In this document: piece after piece, positions 42,674-52,153 of the stretch | How positions within the stretch are numbered: position 1 is the first letter of the stretch | Layout: each line of letters begins with the position of its first letter | Assembly (NCBI GenBank): GCA_012522855.1 | Contig: JAAYJQ010000031.1 | Span: forward strand, 1-64,000 | Reading direction: 5' to 3' | DNA length: 64,000 nt | Origin: Bacteroidales bacterium | GTDB taxonomy: Bacteria; Bacteroidota; Bacteroidia; Bacteroidales; UBA932 | Made by a program: the position numbers and the translations under genes | The notes under the pieces: model-generated | What the model was told of the DNA's origin: nothing | Databases searched by the model: none | The model's input: the letters and a program-made list of their open reading frames with translations, nothing else

Positions 42674-44779
42674 TTATTCAGGCAGTTCCCGCAGGAATCG
42701 GGACAGGGAAGCGAAAAAGTCGGACCGGTAGGGCTGGATCGAATCCTTGCCGAACCGTTCCGTCCGGAATCCCCATCCATGTCCGCCGGTCGGGAAGCTG
42801 TGCATCTCGCACGTAACCCCGCATTCGACCAGGGCGTTGTAGTAGCTGATCGTATTTTCCGGAGGCACAGTCTTGTCGTCCGAACTCAGGGCGATGAAGG
42901 TCGGCGGAACCTCCGGCTTTACCTGATTCTCCAGGGAATATTTCCGGATCAGAACTTTGTCCTTCGCGGTACCGATCAAGTTCTCCCGGGAACCCCGGTG
43001 CGTGTAGGCTGCATCCATGGTGATGACCGGATAGATCAGGATCGAGAAGTCCGGCCGGGTCGCGGCATCCACGAAAAGTGTCGAAGCCGTGGCTGCCAGG
43101 TGTCCGCCTGCCGAGAAACCGATGATGCCGACGGAGCGGATTTCCCATTCCTGCGCATGATGCCGGCAGTAGCGGAACACGTTCTGAATGTCGGTGAGCG
43201 GAACCGTGGGTTGGCCGCAGGGCATGCGGTAGTTCACGACGGCTACGCTGATTCCTTGACGCAGGAACCAATCCGCCACATACTGGCCTTCGCCCCGCTG
43301 CGAACTGTAGAGATAGCCTCCTCCCGGACAGACGACGACCATCCGGCCATTGCGCTTCAACGGCTTGCCTTGGCTGTCCTTTAGACCGCTGTCTTCCGGA
43401 AAGTACAGGTCGAAACGGGCGCTGTCTCCGACATTCCTGAAACGGAGCGCGCCGTCGACAACTTCTTCGCCGGTAGCGCCGTTCGACACCCCGGGCCCTG
43501 ACGTGATCCCGTCGATTCCGTGGTCCGCAAGCTGTCCGTCGGGATATAAGTGCACCGTCCGGCTTGGGGGGATTGAAAAATCAGCGGGGGCGGGAGTCGG
43601 TTCTTCGACAGGAGCCCCGTCCGCTCTGAGACCCGCAAGCCATCTTTCCAATGCGCGCGAGAATTCTGTCCTGCAACTCTGCAAGTTGTCCCGGATCAAG
43701 GATGGATCAATGCCTATGGCAGAATCGGAGAAGCCCCACCCATGTCCGCCGTACGGGTAGATGTGCAGTTCGGTAGGAACCTGGTGCTTGACCAGCGCTT
43801 GGTAGAACAGCACGGAATTGATGACAGGAACCGTCCGGTCGTCGGTGCTGACTGCGATGAAGGTCGGGGGCGTCCAGGCGGTGACATTCCGCTCGGAAGA
43901 GTACAACTCTTCCAGATCCCGGTGTGCCAACTGTCCCCAATACCATTGTTCGAAAGAGTACTCGTCACGTTCCCCCCAGGCGTCTGTTTTCCCGATCAGG
44001 TTGTCGTGGGTTCCCATATGGGTGATGTCTGTCCGGAAAGAAACCACCGGATAGATCAGAACGGCGAAGTCCGGCTTCGTCAGGCTGTCGGAATACATGG
44101 TCTCGACGGTAGTGGCGAGATGCCCTCCCGCGGAGAAACCGATCACCCCGATTTGCTTCACGTCCCATTCTGCTGCATGGTAGCGACAGTATCGGAAGGC
44201 ATTCTGCATGTCCTGCAGCGGAACCTCGCGATGCCCGTTCGGAAGGCGGTACTTGACAACCGCACAGGTGATGCCCCTGTCGTTCATCCATTTCGCTACG
44301 TAGGAGCCTTCGTTCCAGATCGACAGCCCGCCATAGCCACCGCCGGGGGCGCAGATGACCATCTGCCCGTTGGGGCGCTCGGGAAAATAGAGATCCACCC
44401 GCGCGCTGTCGGTTACATTTCCGATGAAACCTTTCCCGGTGGGCTTTTCGGGTCCTGTGAGACCGTTCGCAACAACCGGCCCTTCGGTCACGGCAACCCC
44501 GTTCTCCACAATGCCCTGCGCGGTCATCTGGCCCAACGGATACAAGTAGACGGTCCGGTCGGGCGGGAAGTCCAGTCCCGAATCGCCGAGCCTGCTTTCT
44601 ATGGGAGTCGGCTGATTCCCGGATGGTGTGCCCAGCAGAACCGTCGTTCCGTCCAGGATTTCAACCGGTCTTAGTTTGTGGCGTTGTTGCCCGGAAGAGT
44701 CCGGCTGCGAAATCGCAAGGACAGCCGTCGCCACGATAGCTGCCTTGATAATGAACAGTATGCTTGATTTCATATTCAT
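42674..44779 (-). CDS. Exported tandem alpha/beta-hydrolase (two esterase domains)
   Basis: Predicted exported carbohydrate-esterase-like protein, 701 residues with a signal segment (about 7-23). Two homologous units follow. Unit 1 (about 72-395) begins RTVYLYPLGQ, with nucleophile GFSAGGHLAT (about 217), acid in STDDRTVP and His in GGHGWGFSD. Unit 2 (about 405-700) begins RTVHLYPDGQ, with GFSAGGHLAA, SSDDKTVP and GGHGWGFRT. Both triads look intact. Related single-domain enzymes (BD-FAE-like) deacylate plant polysaccharides. It lies 13 bases after a small regulator gene. Confidence 0.88.
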   Translation of the reverse strand: MNMKSSILFIIKAAIVATAVLAISQPDSSGQQRHKLRPVEILDGTTVLLGTPSGNQPTPIESRLGDSGLDFPPDRTVYLYPLGQMTAQGIVENGVAVTEGPVVANGLTGPEKPTGKGFIGNVTDSARVDLYFPERPNGQMVICAPGGGYGGLSIWNEGSYVAKWMNDRGITCAVVKYRLPNGHREVPLQDMQNAFRYCRYHAAEWDVKQIGVIGFSAGGHLATTVETMYSDSLTKPDFAVLIYPVVSFRTDITHMGTHDNLIGKTDAWGERDEYSFEQWYWGQLAHRDLEELYSSERNVTAWTPPTFIAVSTDDRTVPVINSVLFYQALVKHQVPTELHIYPYGGHGWGFSDSAIGIDPSLIRDNLQSCRTEFSRALERWLAGLRADGAPVEEPTPAPADFSIPPSRTVHLYPDGQLADHGIDGITSGPGVSNGATGEEVVDGALRFRNVGDSARFDLYFPEDSGLKDSQGKPLKRNGRMVVVCPGGGYLYSSQRGEGQYVADWFLRQGISVAVVNYRMPCGQPTVPLTDIQNVFRYCRHHAQEWEIRSVGIIGFSAGGHLAATASTLFVDAATRPDFSILIYPVITMDAAYTHRGSRENLIGTAKDKVLIRKYSLENQVKPEVPPTFIALSSDDKTVPPENTISYYNALVECGVTCEMHSFPTGGHGWGFRTERFGKDSIQPYRSDFFASLSRFLRELPE

Positions 44780-44792
44780 ATTCGATCTGTTT

Positions 44793-45002
44793 TTACGTTG
44801 CGTCCCTGTATTCGAGAAGATCGCCCGGTTGGCAATCCAGCGCTTTGCAAAGAGCGTCGAGCGTGGTAAAGCGGACGCCTTTTGCCTTGCCTGTCTTGAG
44901 AATGGACAGATTCACGGCGGAAATACCGATCTTTTGGGCGAGTTCCGTGGAAGTCATCTTCCGCTTTGCCAGCATCACATCGACATTGACAATGATAGGC
45001 AT
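44793..45002 (-). CDS. Small Cro/CI-type HTH regulator
   Basis: DNA-binding protein of 69 residues consisting almost only of an HTH_26-type helix-turn-helix: STELAQKIGISAVNLSILKT (18-37) followed by FTTLDALCKALDCQPGDLLEY. Proteins like this often regulate a neighbouring membrane-protein gene. Here it begins two bases after the flotillin stop and lies before the tandem esterase, so it is in the same leftward unit. Its target is unknown. Confidence 0.88.
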   Translation of the reverse strand: MPIIVNVDVMLAKRKMTSTELAQKIGISAVNLSILKTGKAKGVRFTTLDALCKALDCQPGDLLEYRDAT

Positions 45003-45004
45003 AA

Positions 45005-46432
45005 TTATTTGTCCTCCTTTTTCGTCTCGGACGTTTGATTTTCAGGTTGCTGTTCCTTTCCCTTCAAATAGTCCGGGAGGCTCATGCCCGCCATCTTGAA
45101 CAGGTCTTCCATCGGGGGGATGCTGCCGACGAGGCCTGAAATGAAATTGGCGGTGGAGGTCTTTCCCTCCTTTCCGTTGTTCCCGTCCCAGACGGTCACC
45201 TTGTCGATCTTGATGCCCTTGACGGCCTCAACCTGAATCTTCACCAATTCAGGAAGTTTGTCGGCGATGAGCATCAGCACGGCCTTCTGCGGGTCGCCTG
45301 TGGCGGCTGCCACCATCCGGTTGAAGCCTTCCGCCTGTTTGGACAGGATCTCCAGGGTACCGCGCGCCTGCGCGTCCATCTTCGCGAAGATGGCATCTGC
45401 CTCTCCCTTCGCCGTCCTGCGCAGTTTCTCCGCTTCCGCTTCCGCCTCGATGATCATGCGCTCCTTGTCGATCTGGGCAGGAACCACGATGTTGGCAAGT
45501 TGGGTCGCTTTCTCCCGCTCGGCACGGGCTAATTCGGCGTCGCGTTCACTCTGGTAGGCTTCCTCCAGCGCCTTTGCTGCCTGCACTTTCTCAGCCGCGA
45601 CCGCCAGGCGGGAAGCTTCGGCTTCCTTCTCGCGGCGGGCGGCATCGGAATTGGCGATGTCGATCTTGGAGGTGTTCTCGCCCTGCACGGCAGAGGCGTT
45701 GGCGGCGGCGGTCATGATGCGGGTGTCCCGCTGGGTTTCGGCGATCCGGATGTCCTTGTCCCGGTCCGCCTCCGCCTTACCGATTTCTCCGTAGCGGTTC
45801 TGCTCGGCGACACTCTTCTTGGCGTCGTTGATCGCCTTCGCGGCAGCTTCCTTACCGAGCGCCTCGATGTAGCCGGACTCGTCCCGGATGTCGGTGACGT
45901 TTACGTTGATCAGCTTCAGACCAATCTTGCGGAGTTCGGCTTCGACGTTCGCGCTGACGTTCGAGAGGAACTTGTCACGGTCGGAGTTGATCTCCTCGAT
46001 GTCCATCGTGGCGATTACCAGACGGAGTTGCCCGAAGAGGATGTCCGTCGCGATGCTCTGAATATTATCAATCGAGAGACCGAGCAGACGTTCGGCGGCG
46101 TTCGTCATGCTCTCCGGCTCGGTGGAAATCCCGACCGTAAAGCGGCAGGGCACATCCACGCGAATGTTCTGTTTGGAGAGGGCGTTTGTCAGGTTGCACT
46201 CGATGGAGATCGGTTTCAGATCCAGGAAGGCATAGCTTTGGAACACCGGCCAGATGAAGGAGGCGCCGCCGTGGATACACCGCGCGGAAGAAATGGAGCC
46301 GGATTTGTTCTTGCCCGTCTTTCCGTAGATGACGAGGATCTTGTCCGACGGACAGCGTTTGTATCGTCTCAGAATGGCCGCCAAGGTCACGAAGAGTACA
46401 AATACAAGAATGAGAATAAGAGATAGTTCCAT
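45005..46432 (-). CDS. Flotillin-family SPFH membrane scaffold protein
   Basis: Forms membrane microdomain scaffolds. Of 475 residues a single N-terminal span (about 3-22) precedes the SPFH/band-7 domain (about 27-205, including SSARCIHGGASFIWPVFQS and VNVTDIRDESGYIEALG). A long Ala/Glu-rich coiled coil follows (about 205-350), then the C-terminal flotillin part (AKMDAQARGTLEILSKQAEG). The paired upstream gene is NfeD-like, as in Bacillus yuaF-floT (yqiJ-yqiK in E. coli). Confidence 0.92.
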   Translation of the reverse strand: MELSLILILVFVLFVTLAAILRRYKRCPSDKILVIYGKTGKNKSGSISSARCIHGGASFIWPVFQSYAFLDLKPISIECNLTNALSKQNIRVDVPCRFTVGISTEPESMTNAAERLLGLSIDNIQSIATDILFGQLRLVIATMDIEEINSDRDKFLSNVSANVEAELRKIGLKLINVNVTDIRDESGYIEALGKEAAAKAINDAKKSVAEQNRYGEIGKAEADRDKDIRIAETQRDTRIMTAAANASAVQGENTSKIDIANSDAARREKEAEASRLAVAAEKVQAAKALEEAYQSERDAELARAEREKATQLANIVVPAQIDKERMIIEAEAEAEKLRRTAKGEADAIFAKMDAQARGTLEILSKQAEGFNRMVAAATGDPQKAVLMLIADKLPELVKIQVEAVKGIKIDKVTVWDGNNGKEGKTSTANFISGLVGSIPPMEDLFKMAGMSLPDYLKGKEQQPENQTSETKKEDK

Positions 46433-46456
46433 GGTCTTTGTGTGTTGATGAATATG

Positions 46457-47092
46457 CTAGATGATGGTCGGATTGATTTCCTCCACGAGGAGGGTATAGT
46501 TGTCGATGACTTCGATCACCCGGATCGATGCTCCGTTCCGGATGGAATCCCCGTCGGTCAGGGCGTCATATTCCCGGACCGCGTTGTTGATGGTGATCTG
46601 CACCTTGCCTTCTCCTTGGCGTTCGCCCGGGATCGTCAGGTAGACCTTTCCTTGGCAGCCTAGGGCAGACTTGTAGACATTGATGTTGCCGGCCTGCTGC
46701 ATACCGCTCAGCCATTTGAAAAGCCACATGACGGCGGCTACGAGGGCGATGCCGACCAGAAATCCGAGGGCCATCAGCAGCACGTTGGAGGCGATTTGGT
46801 TACGCAGCAGGACGGTGGTCCAGCCGAAGCCGAGACAGAAGTTGATGAAGTTGCGGAAAGTCAGCAGGTTCATTCCCGGATCGGTTTCGGTCGCGGTATC
46901 GACGTCCGATCCTGAGGGGTCGGACACGCCTGCATCGAAATTGCCCCCGACATCCATCCCGCCTTCGATGTCGGAATCTCCTGCGCCGATAAAGGTCAGG
47001 ATGCTCTGGATGATGAAAATCAAGGAGGATGCTAGGGTGATGACCCACAGCACCTTCATCAGTACACTCAGTGAGCTCCACCAGGTAATCAT
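46457..47092 (-). CDS. NfeD/YqiJ-like membrane partner of flotillin
   Basis: Inner-membrane protein with a C-terminal OB-fold, the usual partner of flotillins. Of 211 residues an N-terminal span (about 10-35) is followed by a Gly/Asp-rich loop (about 38-72). Two spans follow (about 80-130), then the NfeD OB domain (about 150-207, GCQGKVYLTIPGERQG to VREYDALTDGDSI). The flotillin gene follows 24 bases after its stop. A promoter is seen at 47151-47181. Confidence 0.85.
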   Translation of the reverse strand: MITWWSSLSVLMKVLWVITLASSLIFIIQSILTFIGAGDSDIEGGMDVGGNFDAGVSDPSGSDVDTATETDPGMNLLTFRNFINFCLGFGWTTVLLRNQIASNVLLMALGFLVGIALVAAVMWLFKWLSGMQQAGNINVYKSALGCQGKVYLTIPGERQGEGKVQITINNAVREYDALTDGDSIRNGASIRVIEVIDNYTLLVEEINPTII

Positions 47093-47150
47093 TTCAGTAA
47101 GGTTTTGTTTTCGTTTCTTGTTTGTATATACATTGAACGTTTGTTCGTCG

Positions 47151-47181
47151 CAAATATAATTTATTTTTAATGAAATTCAAT
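47151..47181 (-). promoter_or_regulatory. Promoter for nfeD-flotillin-xre-esterase
   Basis: On the complement strand TATATTTG (47158-47151) is a consensus -7 box. A -33-like ATTG (47181-47178) lies 19 bases upstream. It leaves a 58-base leader. Confidence 0.6.
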
Positions 47182-47315
47182 AATTATTTCAAGAAAATCA
47201 TAAAGATATTTATGACGAATGTCTCTTTGGCTGCAGCAGTGCCTTCTTGGTGTTTCCTCTCCCGTCCAAACCCGGATTGCCGATATTCCGGTCCTGGCCG
47301 GGCGGCGACAAAGAA

Positions 47316-47343
47316 TCCGGTCCCGACCGAGGCCGGGACCGGA
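47316..47343 (-). terminator. Terminator hairpin downstream of nifJ
   Basis: tccggtcccg (47316-47325) pairs with cgggaccgga (47334-47343) in a perfect 10-pair stem. Read leftward it is followed by ttctttgt, an imperfect T tract. It lies 22 bases past the nifJ stop. Confidence 0.7.
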
Positions 47344-47365
47344 GATCAACATATTCAGTTGCAGA

Positions 47366-50300
47366 CTATTTTCCCGCAAGCCGGGCGTAGTTGCGGTAGC
47401 GCAATTTGGCGAACTCCTCGGTCTTGCCGAGCAGTTCAGCAGCGTTGTCCGGGAAGAGTTTGTAGAGGGACGCGAATCGCACCTCGCCCTTCAGGAAGTC
47501 CTGGAACTTGGTCCAATCGGGCTCCTTGGAATCGAGCGAGAACGGATTCTTGTCGGTTCCTTCGAGGGTCGGGTTATAGCGGTAGAGGTGCCAATAGCCG
47601 CACTCGACCGCCAGTTTCTCTTCCTTCTGGCTCAGTCCCATGCCCGCCTTCAGACCGTGGTTGATGCACGGGGAATAGGCGATGATCAGGGACGGGCCGT
47701 CGTAGGCCTCCGCTTCCTTGATGGCGTTCAGGTACTGTGCCGGACTCGCGCCCATCGCCACCTGTGCCACGTAGACGTAGCCGTAGGAGATCGCCATCAT
47801 GCCGAGGTCTTTCTTCCGGATCCGCTTGCCTGCGGCCGCGAACTTCGCGATGGCGCCTGCCGGGGTGGATTTGGAACTCTGCCCCCCGGTGTTGGAATAC
47901 ACCTCTGTGTCGAGCACAAGCACGTTCACGTTCAGGCCGGAAGCCAGCACGTGGTCGAGTCCGCCGTAGCCGATGTCGTAGGCCCAGCCGTCCCCGCCGA
48001 AGATCCACTGGCTCCGCGACGGGATGAAGTGACGGTATTCATAGAGTTTCTTGCAGATCTCGCACTTGCACTTCTCAAGCATGGGCACGAGCTTGTCGGC
48101 GACCTCGCGGGTGACGGCTGCATCCTCGCGGGCATCCAGCCACTTCTTCATCAGCTCCTTGCCGGCGTCGTCGCACTTGTCGCATTCGAGCCCCTTGGTC
48201 ATGAGGTTGGCGACGGTTTCACGGGCGCGATCGGAACCGATCTTCATGCCCAGACCGAATTCGGCATTGTCCTCGAAGAGGGAATTCTGCCAGGCCGGGC
48301 CGTGTCCTTGGGCGTTCGTGCAGTACGGAGAAGCCGGGAAGGAGGCTCCGTAGATGGAGGAGCAGCCCGTCGCGTTGGCGATCATCATGTGGTCGCCGAA
48401 CAACTGGGTAATGGCCTTGATGTACGGGGTCTCGCCGCAGCCGGCGCAGGCGCCGCTGAATTCGAACAGCGGTTGCGCGAATTGGGAATTCTTCATGTTG
48501 GCCGCCTTCGGAAGGATGTGATCCTTGTAGCCGACCTTCGAGTTGAGGTAGTCGAAGTTCTTCTGCTCTCCCAACTGCTCCTGAGCGTCGACCATGACGA
48601 GGGCCTTCCCCGGAGCAGGGCAGACGTCGACGCAGTTGCCGCAGCCCGTGCAGTCCAGCGTTGAGACTGACAGAGCGAAGGAATATTCCTTCAGCGTTGC
48701 CCTGCCGGGCGCGCGCTTCAGGCCTTCAGGCGCCTTTTCGAGATCTTTCTCTTCGAGAATGAACGGACGAATGGCGGCGTGCGGGCAGACGAAGGAACAA
48801 GTGGTACATTGGATGCACTTGCTCGGATCCCATTCCGGAACCAAGACCCCGACTCCACGCTTCTCAAAGGCGGATGTGCCGGAAGGCATGGTGCCGTCGG
48901 CGTAGGGCAGGAAGGAACTGACCGGAAGACTGTCTCCGTTCTGCGCGTTGACGATGTCGGCGACGGATTTCACGAATTCGGGGGCCAGGCGGTCTTTGTC
49001 AGGGGTTTCGAACTTGGCTGTGATCTTCGCCCACTCGGCGGGCACTGTCACTTCGGAATATTCTCCTCCGCGCTCGACGGCGGCGTAGTTCATGTTCACC
49101 ACCTTTTCGCCCTTGTTTCCGTAGCTCTTCACGATCGCGTCCTTCATGTACTTTACGGCGTCGTCGTAGGGGATGATGCCGGTGATCTTGAAGAAGGCGG
49201 ACTGCAGGATCGTATTGGTCCTGCCGCCGAGCCCGATTTCTTGTGCGATCTTGGTGGCGTTGATGATGTACAGCTTGATCTTCTTCTTCCCGATGACGGC
49301 TTTTACGTTGTCGGGGATCCGCTTGAGGGTCTCTTCCTCGTCCCAGAGGCTGTTCAGGAGCAGGGTGCCCTTTTCTTTGATGCCCTTGAGAACGTCATAT
49401 TTCTGGAGATAGGAAGGCACGTGGCAGGCCACGAAGTCGGGGGTGCCTACCAGATAGGGCGCTTTGATCGGCTGGTCGCCGAAGCGGAGGTGCGAGCAGG
49501 TGTATCCGCCGGACTTCTTGGAATCGTAGTCGAAGTAGGCTTGGCAATATTTCTGCGTGTGTGTGCCGATGATCTTGATGGTGTTCTTGTTGGCGCCCAC
49601 CGTACCGTCTGAGCCCAGTCCGTAGAACTTGCATTCAGCCGTCCCGGGCTTCACGATGGAAATCTCGCTCTTGATCGGCAGAGACTTGAAAGTGACATCG
49701 TCCACGATGCCGATCGTGAAATCATTCTTCGGTTCTTTGCGCTCGAGGTTGTCGTACACCGCCACGATTTGAGCCGGTGTCGTATCCTTGGAGGACAGAC
49801 CGTAGCGGCCGCCGATGATGAGCGGAGTCTCCTTGCAGCCTTGGAAGAGGGCCTTCACGTCCAGGTAGAGCGGTTCGCCCAGCGAGCCGGGCTCCTTGGT
49901 CCGGTCGAGCACCGCGATCCGCTTCACCGTCTTCGGGAGCACCTTCAGCAGGTATTTTTCCGAGAACGGACGATAGAGATGGACGGTGACCAGACCGTAT
50001 TTGCGGCCCTTTTTCTCGAGATAGTCGAGCGTCTCCTTGATGGTTTCCGTGACGGAGCCCATCGCGATGATGATGTTTTCGGCGTCAGGAGCGCCGTAGT
50101 AGGTGAAGGGACGGTATTCACGTCCGGTGAGTTCGCTCATTTCACCCATGTAACGGGCGACGATGTCGGGAACGGCCTCGTGGTACTGGTTGCGGGATTC
50201 GGTGGCCTGGAAGTAAACATCGCCGTTCTGCGCGGTGCCGCGGATTACGGGCGCATCCGGATTGAGGGCCTTCTCGCGGAAAGCTTTCAGAGACTTTTCG

Positions 50301-50893
50301 CTGACCATGCCCTTGAGCGCTGCCTCGTCGAGGGCTTCGATCTTCTGTATTTCATGGGATGTCCGGAATCCGTCGAAGAAGTGCAGGAACGGCATGCTGG
50401 ACTTGATGGCGGATAGGTGCGCGACCGCGGCCATGTCTTGGGCTTCCTGTACGGAGCCGGAAGCGAGAAGGGCAAAGCCGGTCTGGCGGCAGGCCATCAC
50501 GTCTTGGTGGTCACCGAAGATGGAGAGGGCGTGGGTAGCCAGGGAACGGGCGGACACATGGAAGACGGCGGGCAGCATTTCGCCGGCCATCTTGTACATG
50601 TTCGGAATTTTGAGAAGGAGGCCCTGGGATGCCGTGAAGGTGCTCGTGAGCGCGCCAGCCTGCAGGGAACCGTGCACGGCTCCGGCCGCGCCGGCCTCGC
50701 TTTGCATCTCTATCACGGTTACAGGCTCGCCCCAGAGGTTCTTCTTTCCGTGGGCGGCCCATTCATCGATCTCCTCGGCCATCGGGGAAGAGGGTGTGAT
50801 CGGGTAGATGCAGGCGTTCTCGCTGAAAAGGTAGGCGATGTTGGCGACTGCGGTGTTCCCGTCACAAGTAATGAATTTCTTTTCTTTAGCCAT
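47366..50893 (-). CDS. nifJ: Pyruvate:ferredoxin (flavodoxin) oxidoreductase
   Basis: One-chain enzyme of 1175 residues converting pyruvate and CoA to acetyl-CoA, CO2 and reduced ferredoxin in anaerobes. Domain order is intact: pyrimidine-binding TPP domain (about 1-250), CoA-contacting domain II, gamma domain (about 415-600), and two ferredoxin clusters CIQCTTCSFVCP (about 695) and CTGCGNCVDVCP (about 752). The C-terminal TPP-binding domain follows with GACAGCGETPY (about 815) and GGDGWAYDIGYGG (about 965). The Cys of the third cluster are in CKCEICKK. The small ferredoxin at 31666 is a likely acceptor. Confidence 0.97.
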   Translation of the reverse strand: MAKEKKFITCDGNTAVANIAYLFSENACIYPITPSSPMAEEIDEWAAHGKKNLWGEPVTVIEMQSEAGAAGAVHGSLQAGALTSTFTASQGLLLKIPNMYKMAGEMLPAVFHVSARSLATHALSIFGDHQDVMACRQTGFALLASGSVQEAQDMAAVAHLSAIKSSMPFLHFFDGFRTSHEIQKIEALDEAALKGMVSEKSLKAFREKALNPDAPVIRGTAQNGDVYFQATESRNQYHEAVPDIVARYMGEMSELTGREYRPFTYYGAPDAENIIIAMGSVTETIKETLDYLEKKGRKYGLVTVHLYRPFSEKYLLKVLPKTVKRIAVLDRTKEPGSLGEPLYLDVKALFQGCKETPLIIGGRYGLSSKDTTPAQIVAVYDNLERKEPKNDFTIGIVDDVTFKSLPIKSEISIVKPGTAECKFYGLGSDGTVGANKNTIKIIGTHTQKYCQAYFDYDSKKSGGYTCSHLRFGDQPIKAPYLVGTPDFVACHVPSYLQKYDVLKGIKEKGTLLLNSLWDEEETLKRIPDNVKAVIGKKKIKLYIINATKIAQEIGLGGRTNTILQSAFFKITGIIPYDDAVKYMKDAIVKSYGNKGEKVVNMNYAAVERGGEYSEVTVPAEWAKITAKFETPDKDRLAPEFVKSVADIVNAQNGDSLPVSSFLPYADGTMPSGTSAFEKRGVGVLVPEWDPSKCIQCTTCSFVCPHAAIRPFILEEKDLEKAPEGLKRAPGRATLKEYSFALSVSTLDCTGCGNCVDVCPAPGKALVMVDAQEQLGEQKNFDYLNSKVGYKDHILPKAANMKNSQFAQPLFEFSGACAGCGETPYIKAITQLFGDHMMIANATGCSSIYGASFPASPYCTNAQGHGPAWQNSLFEDNAEFGLGMKIGSDRARETVANLMTKGLECDKCDDAGKELMKKWLDAREDAAVTREVADKLVPMLEKCKCEICKKLYEYRHFIPSRSQWIFGGDGWAYDIGYGGLDHVLASGLNVNVLVLDTEVYSNTGGQSSKSTPAGAIAKFAAAGKRIRKKDLGMMAISYGYVYVAQVAMGASPAQYLNAIKEAEAYDGPSLIIAYSPCINHGLKAGMGLSQKEEKLAVECGYWHLYRYNPTLEGTDKNPFSLDSKEPDWTKFQDFLKGEVRFASLYKLFPDNAAELLGKTEEFAKLRYRNYARLAGK

Positions 50894-50930
50894 ATCGTTA
50901 ACTATAAGTGTTTAGTGTTGTTTTCAGTTT

Positions 50931-51824
50931 TTAGTCGAGACTGGAAAGGCCTTCGATCTGGATTTCGGCTTCACCCGAAATCCGCTTGACGAGCCCCTGC
51001 AGGACCGTTCCGGGTCCGATCTCCATGAAAGAATCCGCTCCGTCGGCGAGCATGTTCTTGACGCTCTGGGTCCAGCGGACGGGGGAGGTCAATTGCGCGA
51101 GCAGGTTCTTCTTGATCACCGCGGGATCCGTCACGGGCTGCGCGCTCACGTTCTGGTAGACCGGACAGGCCGGCCGGACGATTTTCGTAGCCTCGATGGC
51201 TTTCCCGAGCTCGATACGGGCCGGCTCCATGAGCGGGGAGTGGAAGGCTCCGCCGACGGGCAACGGCAGCGCGCGCTTGGCGCCAGCAGCCTTGGCCTTT
51301 TCACAGGCTTCTTCCACGGCCGTCTTCTCGCCGGAGATTACTATCTGGCCGTCGCAGTTGTAGTTGGCCGGGATCACGATTCCGTTGCAGGAAGCGCAGA
51401 TTTCCTCTACCTTGGTGTCGGGCAGGCCGATGATGGCGGCCATTGTCCCGGGCACCTGTTCGCAGCATTTCTGCATCTCCGTGGCGCGGATGTGTACCAA
51501 TTGCAAGGCGTCTTCGAAACCGATGGCGTCCGCAGCGGCCAAAGCGGAGAATTCTCCGAGCGAATGGCCGGCGACCATGTCGGGGGCGAAATCCGGCAGG
51601 CATTTCGCAAGAACGACGGAGTGCAGGAAGATCGCAGGCTGGGTGACGCGGGTCGCCTTCAGATCTTCGGGTGTGCCCTCGAACATAATGTCCGTGATGC
51701 GGAAGTCTAGGATTTCGTTCGCTCGCTCCAGCAGCTCCCTGCCTTTTGCGTTCTGTTCATAAAGGGGTTTGGCCATCCCGGGAAACTGGGATCCCTGGCC
51801 GGGGAATACGTATGCCTTCTTCAT
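50931..51824 (-). CDS. fabD: Malonyl-CoA:ACP transacylase
   Basis: Loads malonyl groups onto acyl carrier protein for fatty-acid synthesis. In 297 residues FPGQGSQFPGM (about 7), the nucleophile motif GHSLGEFSALAAA (about 90), the conserved Arg in HIRATEMQ, and the catalytic His in GGAFHSPLM (about 197) are present. A terminal segment EIGPGTVLQGLVKRI fits the family. nifJ starts 37 bases after the stop on the same strand. A -7-like box (TATTTTTG, complement of 51849-51856) lies upstream. Confidence 0.96.
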   Translation of the reverse strand: MKKAYVFPGQGSQFPGMAKPLYEQNAKGRELLERANEILDFRITDIMFEGTPEDLKATRVTQPAIFLHSVVLAKCLPDFAPDMVAGHSLGEFSALAAADAIGFEDALQLVHIRATEMQKCCEQVPGTMAAIIGLPDTKVEEICASCNGIVIPANYNCDGQIVISGEKTAVEEACEKAKAAGAKRALPLPVGGAFHSPLMEPARIELGKAIEATKIVRPACPVYQNVSAQPVTDPAVIKKNLLAQLTSPVRWTQSVKNMLADGADSFMEIGPGTVLQGLVKRISGEAEIQIEGLSSLD

Positions 51825-52022
51825 GGAATGTTAAAATACATATCTTTACAAAAATACAAAAAGTAAACGAATTTCGGGCCAAGAAATGTTATTTTCCTTT
51901 ATTTAATAGCCATGTTTCTCGTCAATTTTGTTTAAATCCGTGAAAATCAGTTTATCCCTTGACTTTCAAATGCAAATATTTGATTTTGGCGTTTTCCTTT
52001 TTCAAAATTTCAGTTTTGTTGT

Positions 52023-52030
52023 TATCTTTG
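52023..52030 (+). promoter_or_regulatory. -7 box of tRNA-Arg(CCG)
   Basis: TATCTTTG is a consensus -7 box 12 bases before the first base of the tRNA, the right distance for a short tRNA leader. The -33 is weak (TTTT, 21-base spacer). Confidence 0.65.
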
Positions 52031-52042
52031 CAGACCGAACCC

Positions 52043-52114
52043 GCCCCCGTAGTATAAAGGATAGAATTTCGGATTCCGGTTCCGACGGTCGCAGTTCGAA
52101 TCTGCGCGGGGGTA
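52043..52114 (+). tRNA. tRNA-Arg (anticodon CCG)
   Basis: Acceptor gcccccg pairs with cgggggt (outer G-U). The anticodon stem tcgga/tccga encloses the loop ttccggt, giving anticodon CCG. The T arm is cgcag-ttcgaat-ctgcg, discriminator A, CCA not encoded. It has its own -7 box and terminator. The repeat-rich RAYT region begins about 125 bases downstream, but the tRNA 3' end is not duplicated there. Confidence 0.93.
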
Positions 52115-52122
52115 CTACAATG

Positions 52123-52153
52123 ATCGCCAAGCGCTTCAACTTGGCGATTTTTT
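52123..52153 (+). terminator. Terminator of tRNA-Arg(CCG)
   Basis: atcgccaag (52123-52131) pairs perfectly with cttggcgat (52140-52148) around an eight-base loop and runs into six T. Confidence 0.9.

Noticed and set aside
52043..52114. tRNA-Arg(CCG) as the attachment site of an integrated element
   Set aside because: No copy of the tRNA 3' end was seen downstream and there is no integrase; the RAYT-like gene would not use a tRNA site.
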